47,811 nt of DNA from a virus: the IMG/VR virus record IMGVR_UViG_3300005253_000498, positions 1 to 47,811 of that record, one strand, 5' to 3'. The notes beneath the pieces are model-generated. The model was not told where the DNA came from. It saw only the letters and a list, made by a program, of their open reading frames with translations, and did not search any database. This document shows, piece after piece, positions 44,561 to 47,811 of this stretch; position 1 is the first letter of the stretch; each line of letters opens with the position of its first letter. The translations under genes were made by a program, and so were the position numbers.

Positions 44561-46888
44561 TCAGTGCATCTCTCCCCAAGAGTAACCCATCTTACCATCG
44601 GCCTTGACTGTTACTTCTTCCTTCCCTACACGAATAGGCCAGACAACCTCATGCATCATGACCTCATATGCCTCATCCTTCTTCTCCTCAGGAACTTGGA
44701 ACATTCCTCCATCATGCATGTGTAGTAAGACTTGAGCATAGGGCAGAGCGCGACAGACTTTGACTATGCTCTGAGTACATAGATCTCCAACCGTACTTTG
44801 CGGCTCGTATGATACCATCTCTCGATGTAGATCATCTGTCAGCCGGCCTAGAATGTATCGTCTGCGGCCGAAAGAGTTGTCAATATACTTTCGGTCATAT
44901 AGAGCTTTCTTAACTTGCTTCCACCAGATCTCTAGCCCAGGATTCAGTTCGAGGTACTTTCTTCTGATGGTCCGAGCCTCAGTCCGTGAGATTCCAATCT
45001 TCGTATCAACCCACCCTCTGTTGATACTCAGCGCAAAAGTATCTGGACCTTCCACGTAATTAAAAGCGTGACGGGACTTCTTCGAGAGGAACCTTTCGCG
45101 ACAGTCGTCTTTCCCTTTCCCTTCCGCTGCTAGCTTCACGATCTTTGCAAGCAGCTCCTCTTCCGTCAGGTTGAATATTCCTAAGTCAGCAGCCAGACGA
45201 GTGTGAATATCTACTCCCGCTGCGAGGTCATCGAGCAGATCGTGGTTGTACGTGAGGACTGCTACTACGACTGCCTCGGCCTGTCTATAATCAAAGCCAA
45301 TAAACACGTGGCCAGGGTCTGCGATGAAGATTTCTCGAGCGTCTTCTGGAACAGTCTGAAACGGCAAGCCCGGCCACCAGGGTATCGTACTAGAAAATCT
45401 ACCTGATCTCGTTCCTGCAAGATTCCAATTCGTACGGGCTCTGCCGTCAGCGTCGACAACTCCATCATGAAGATACCTCGAGACTATGTTCCGGTTCTGT
45501 CTGACCCGAATGATCGAACCTAGGATCAACTGCACTGCTTCAACATTGGTAGACCCAGCGATGTCCATTAAGTACTCTTGCCTCGACGTGCGCTTAGTCC
45601 TTTTGATTCCGTAGGCAGGGAGAAGCTGGTCATGCACTAGAGCTATAACTTGCTTGGATGATCGGCAGTTGATGGTATAGCCAAGTGTTTGAGATAGTGC
45701 ATCCTCGAGTTCGTCTGCTTTCTCGAGATGTATATCTTTGAGCTTGATACGCTGCTCATTGTCAATAAGTATTCCCGTCTTCGTTGCTTCAATGAAGAAA
45801 GGAGCTGCTGACTTACTTATCGCATAGCCTACATTCCCGTTCGTGATTGGGAACTCTTCTTTATGTACTCTGTCTAGTGCTTCGAACTGAACTACACAGT
45901 CTGTTCCACAGTAGTACTGCCCTTTCTTCTCGTCCACCCCTACAAACTCCAACTCGTCCTTGTAGTATGGTTGATCAGTGAGAATAGAGCAGATTGTGTC
46001 TAGTCCCTTTGCCCTAAGACTAGCCCAACAGCTAGCCCATGCTACCATTAGATCATCCCCAGGGTTTACTACTTCTATCCCCTGTCGAGACAGTGCAGGG
46101 ATGTCAAAGGCCCATCCATTCTGGGAGTCCTTCGGTATATCAGAGCCGAGGATAGCTCTGTAAGCGCGTAGCGCTGCCATCGAGGTATTTGGGATAACGA
46201 CTGCATAGTCCTTGCTGTCTGCGAAACCGATGTAAGCGAGACTGTTAGGGTTGTACCACTCAGTGTCGATCATAAGAGTGTCGCAGTGAGTGAACTGCTC
46301 GACGGCGTCCTCAATCTCTTGAGGGGTAGGGTCTACCAGGATAGTAGGGGTAGGCAGTCTGATCTCGGGGAAGGCGGACTCTCGAACTACCCGTTGAAAG
46401 TCCCATTCGAGAAGGGCTACTCTATGCCACATGTTTCTGGCGTTGATGAAGAACGCAGGATGGAGAGAGGGGATAACCTTCTGACCCTCAACTGTCTTAG
46501 ACTCGAGGATAGAGCCACGCCACCTGGAGATGTTCTCATACTGCATCATGGCCCATAGAGCATAGTTGCCGAGCGGCATGACTACGTTCGGTTGAACGTC
46601 TCTGATCTCCTGCATGACTCCAATGATGCCGTCGAGATAGGCTTTGGTGGGATGTCCTGCCTGGAAGAAGAAGCCGCGCTTCTTGTCTCCCCAAGGAGGG
46701 AGATGGTCTTTGATTACATTGGTTATGTAGATATCAGACCTGGGCACGCCTCCTGCTTGGAATACATCATTGATAAGATCGCCAGACTCGCCTATAAAAG
46801 GCTTCCCTCGCTTCCACTCGTTGTTTCCTGGGCTCTCACCTAAGACCATAATCTTAGCGTTCTTCGGTCCCTCAGCAGGGACTCTCAT
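44561..46888 (-). CDS. Uracil-DNA glycosylase/DNA polymerase A fusion
   Basis: 775 residues. Residues 1-190 are a family-4-like uracil-DNA glycosylase: G17-E-S-P-G-N-N-E24 and SLHPAFF near residue 141. Residues about 200-345 are the 3'-5' exonuclease (IDTEW, NGWAFD, YYCGTD). The rest is the polymerase: motif A FDYRQAE, motif B KKSRHAFNYVEGP and motif C MHDGG, where D726 is followed by Gly727 instead of the usual Glu. SPO1-like polymerases also carry such a glycosylase domain. It should replicate the phage genome. Confidence 0.9.
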   Translation of the reverse strand: MRVPAEGPKNAKIMVLGESPGNNEWKRGKPFIGESGDLINDVFQAGGVPRSDIYITNVIKDHLPPWGDKKRGFFFQAGHPTKAYLDGIIGVMQEIRDVQPNVVMPLGNYALWAMMQYENISRWRGSILESKTVEGQKVIPSLHPAFFINARNMWHRVALLEWDFQRVVRESAFPEIRLPTPTILVDPTPQEIEDAVEQFTHCDTLMIDTEWYNPNSLAYIGFADSKDYAVVIPNTSMAALRAYRAILGSDIPKDSQNGWAFDIPALSRQGIEVVNPGDDLMVAWASCWASLRAKGLDTICSILTDQPYYKDELEFVGVDEKKGQYYCGTDCVVQFEALDRVHKEEFPITNGNVGYAISKSAAPFFIEATKTGILIDNEQRIKLKDIHLEKADELEDALSQTLGYTINCRSSKQVIALVHDQLLPAYGIKRTKRTSRQEYLMDIAGSTNVEAVQLILGSIIRVRQNRNIVSRYLHDGVVDADGRARTNWNLAGTRSGRFSSTIPWWPGLPFQTVPEDAREIFIADPGHVFIGFDYRQAEAVVVAVLTYNHDLLDDLAAGVDIHTRLAADLGIFNLTEEELLAKIVKLAAEGKGKDDCRERFLSKKSRHAFNYVEGPDTFALSINRGWVDTKIGISRTEARTIRRKYLELNPGLEIWWKQVKKALYDRKYIDNSFGRRRYILGRLTDDLHREMVSYEPQSTVGDLCTQSIVKVCRALPYAQVLLHMHDGGMFQVPEEKKDEAYEVMMHEVVWPIRVGKEEVTVKADGKMGYSWGEMH

Positions 46889-47127
46889 ACCGCTCTCGGT
46901 CCTATCTGGAAGTTAGGGTCTAGAATCTCTCGTTCCATAACAAGAACGAACCGAGTGACACGCATGATCTGGACTGCCATCTCTAGCTTCACTCCATGTT
47001 GGACTTCTTCAACGTCTGCAGCTACGAGAGAGTGCACCCGCCAGGCCGGGTCTTCACTCTGACGATCCTCAATAGCCTTCGCAACATTGAGATGGCCGAG
47101 GCAGTTTACTATTCGGTACTCAATCAC
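46885..47127 (-). CDS. Small hypothetical protein
   Basis: 80 residues, GTG start with an AGGA upstream, overlapping the stop of the 47-residue gene and, at its other end, the start of the polymerase gene. Contents: MIEYRIVNCLGHLNVAKA, a SLVAADVEEVQHG centre and VTRFVLVMEREIL. No family is recognised. Confidence 0.65.
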   Translation of the reverse strand: MIEYRIVNCLGHLNVAKAIEDRQSEDPAWRVHSLVAADVEEVQHGVKLEMAVQIMRVTRFVLVMEREILDPNFQIGPRAV

Positions 47128-47263
47128 CTTGATTTTTCCTTATTCGAGCAAGAGTGCTACGAGCAAACTGTTGAATCTTAAAGTTATCTAGTCTCTCAGG
47201 AGAATTGGCAATCTCCTTCAATGTTCTTGTTAACTCACGTAAGGTATATCGAGTGACTTTCAT
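47120..47263 (-). CDS. Small basic helical protein (47 residues)
   Basis: MKVTRYTLRELTRTLKEIAN begins a basic all-helical protein ending RSTLARIRKNQGD. The ATG overlaps the upstream stop as ATGA, AAGGGG lies five bases upstream, and the stop overlaps the next start: full operon spacing on both sides. Confidence 0.7.
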   Translation of the reverse strand: MKVTRYTLRELTRTLKEIANSPERLDNFKIQQFARSTLARIRKNQGD

Positions 47264-47811
47264 CCTTTCCCCTTAGGGTGCAGAGTGTCGTGAGCGAGCT
47301 GAGCGGGCTCCTCAACGTCGTGACTGGAGATGCGGTCTAGGGCCCCGCGATATCTTTCAAGAAGGCTGTTATCCGTCTTTCCTTTGTCGAGAGCGGTGCG
47401 GGCGATCTTCCATACCTTGTTCAGTAGCCTGACGACAGACTGTTGGTCGTGAGGGAGACTCAGTATGGGTTCGAGCGCCTTGATCTCCTCCAACGCCTCC
47501 CGCAGCCCATCGTCTAGCTGCTCGCGGCTATGATCCGCGTCGATCAGCCCCGTGGCATCACCACGTCTGTGGACCTCACAAATCCCAGCGCCACTCCCAG
47601 CAAACCGTACGCACTGCCGTCCAGTTTCCCGCGATACAGCCTTGCACCTCACCACATTTTCCCGCAGCCCATCGCTGGGCGCTGGTGGGTGGGTGAAACG
47701 ACGGTCCCCCTTGCGTTTATCATTCGGCCCACAGTTGCATGGACGTGGGGGCCATTCGTGGGGCACCCCGTCGCGACACGTTGTCGGTTCACCCGTCACG
47801 CCATTGCGGTC
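47260..47811 (-). CDS. C-terminal part of the split zinc protein
   Basis: The frame is open from the window edge (codon at 47809-47811) to a stop at 47260, 183 residues. A GTG at 47799 could start it, but joining it to the 1-207 frame across the edge gives a continuous 252-residue protein. The visible part has PCNCGP, then a zinc-knuckle-like CKAVSRETGRQCVRF...ICEVHRR and a helical end (DDGLREALEEIKALEPI). Function is unknown; it heads the block leading to the polymerase. Confidence 0.7.
   Translation of the reverse strand, partial: DRNGVTGEPTTCRDGVPHEWPPRPCNCGPNDKRKGDRRFTHPPAPSDGLRENVVRCKAVSRETGRQCVRFAGSGAGICEVHRRGDATGLIDADHSREQLDDGLREALEEIKALEPILSLPHDQQSVVRLLNKVWKIARTALDKGKTDNSLLERYRGALDRISSHDVEEPAQLAHDTLHPKGKG

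Noticed and set aside
1-47811. Integrase, repressor or attachment site
   Set aside because: No tyrosine or serine recombinase, no CI-like protein and no end repeats were recognised; absence is limited by reading without a search.

Overview
The window reads as an essentially complete genome of a tailed dsDNA phage with a podovirus-type virion. The structural set is terminase, portal, scaffold, HK97-fold capsid, two head-tail adaptor-like proteins, a tail-nozzle-like protein, fibres and three large internal/ejection-type proteins. There is no tape measure, tail tube or sheath. No integrase, repressor, RNA polymerase or confident tRNA was seen, so the phage looks lytic or at least lacks a recognisable lysogeny module. 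The host cannot be named. It is a bacterium read by sigma70-type promoters (one perfect TTGACA-N17-TATAAT) with strong AGGAG ribosome binding sites.

Layout. Two transcription arms meet at a divergent control region (about 17.5-18.33 kb). The leftward (minus) arm runs from 17.5 kb to position 1. It holds dozens of small, tightly coupled early genes, many with CxxC zinc motifs and several of only 24-52 codons with one membrane helix. It ends in a recombination and DNA-modification block: HNH endonuclease, Cas4/RecB-like nuclease, Sak4-like ATPase, DUF669-like protein, GroES-like protein and ParB-methyltransferase fusion. The rightward (plus) arm, 18.3-43.2 kb, holds packaging, head, fibres, lysis, tail and ejection genes. 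At the right end a second minus block carries a uracil-DNA-glycosylase/DNA polymerase A fusion and a DUF3987 ATPase.

The gene cut at position 1 continues in the same frame into the gene cut at position 47811. The molecule is therefore probably circular or circularly permuted: all minus genes form one continuous early arm and the linear ends are an assembly artefact.

The most unusual features are: (1) a 17-bp palindromic motif, consensus TGTTCAACNNATGAACA, found about ten times almost only at gene boundaries and in the control region; (2) an HNH homing endonuclease fused to a recoded duplicate of the first 34 codons of the Cas4-like nuclease gene it sits in front of; (3) a structured non-coding gap at 6.3-6.7 kb and an inverted-repeat element at 16.44-16.73 kb; (4) a dense cluster of hairpins and tandem repeats in the divergent region.
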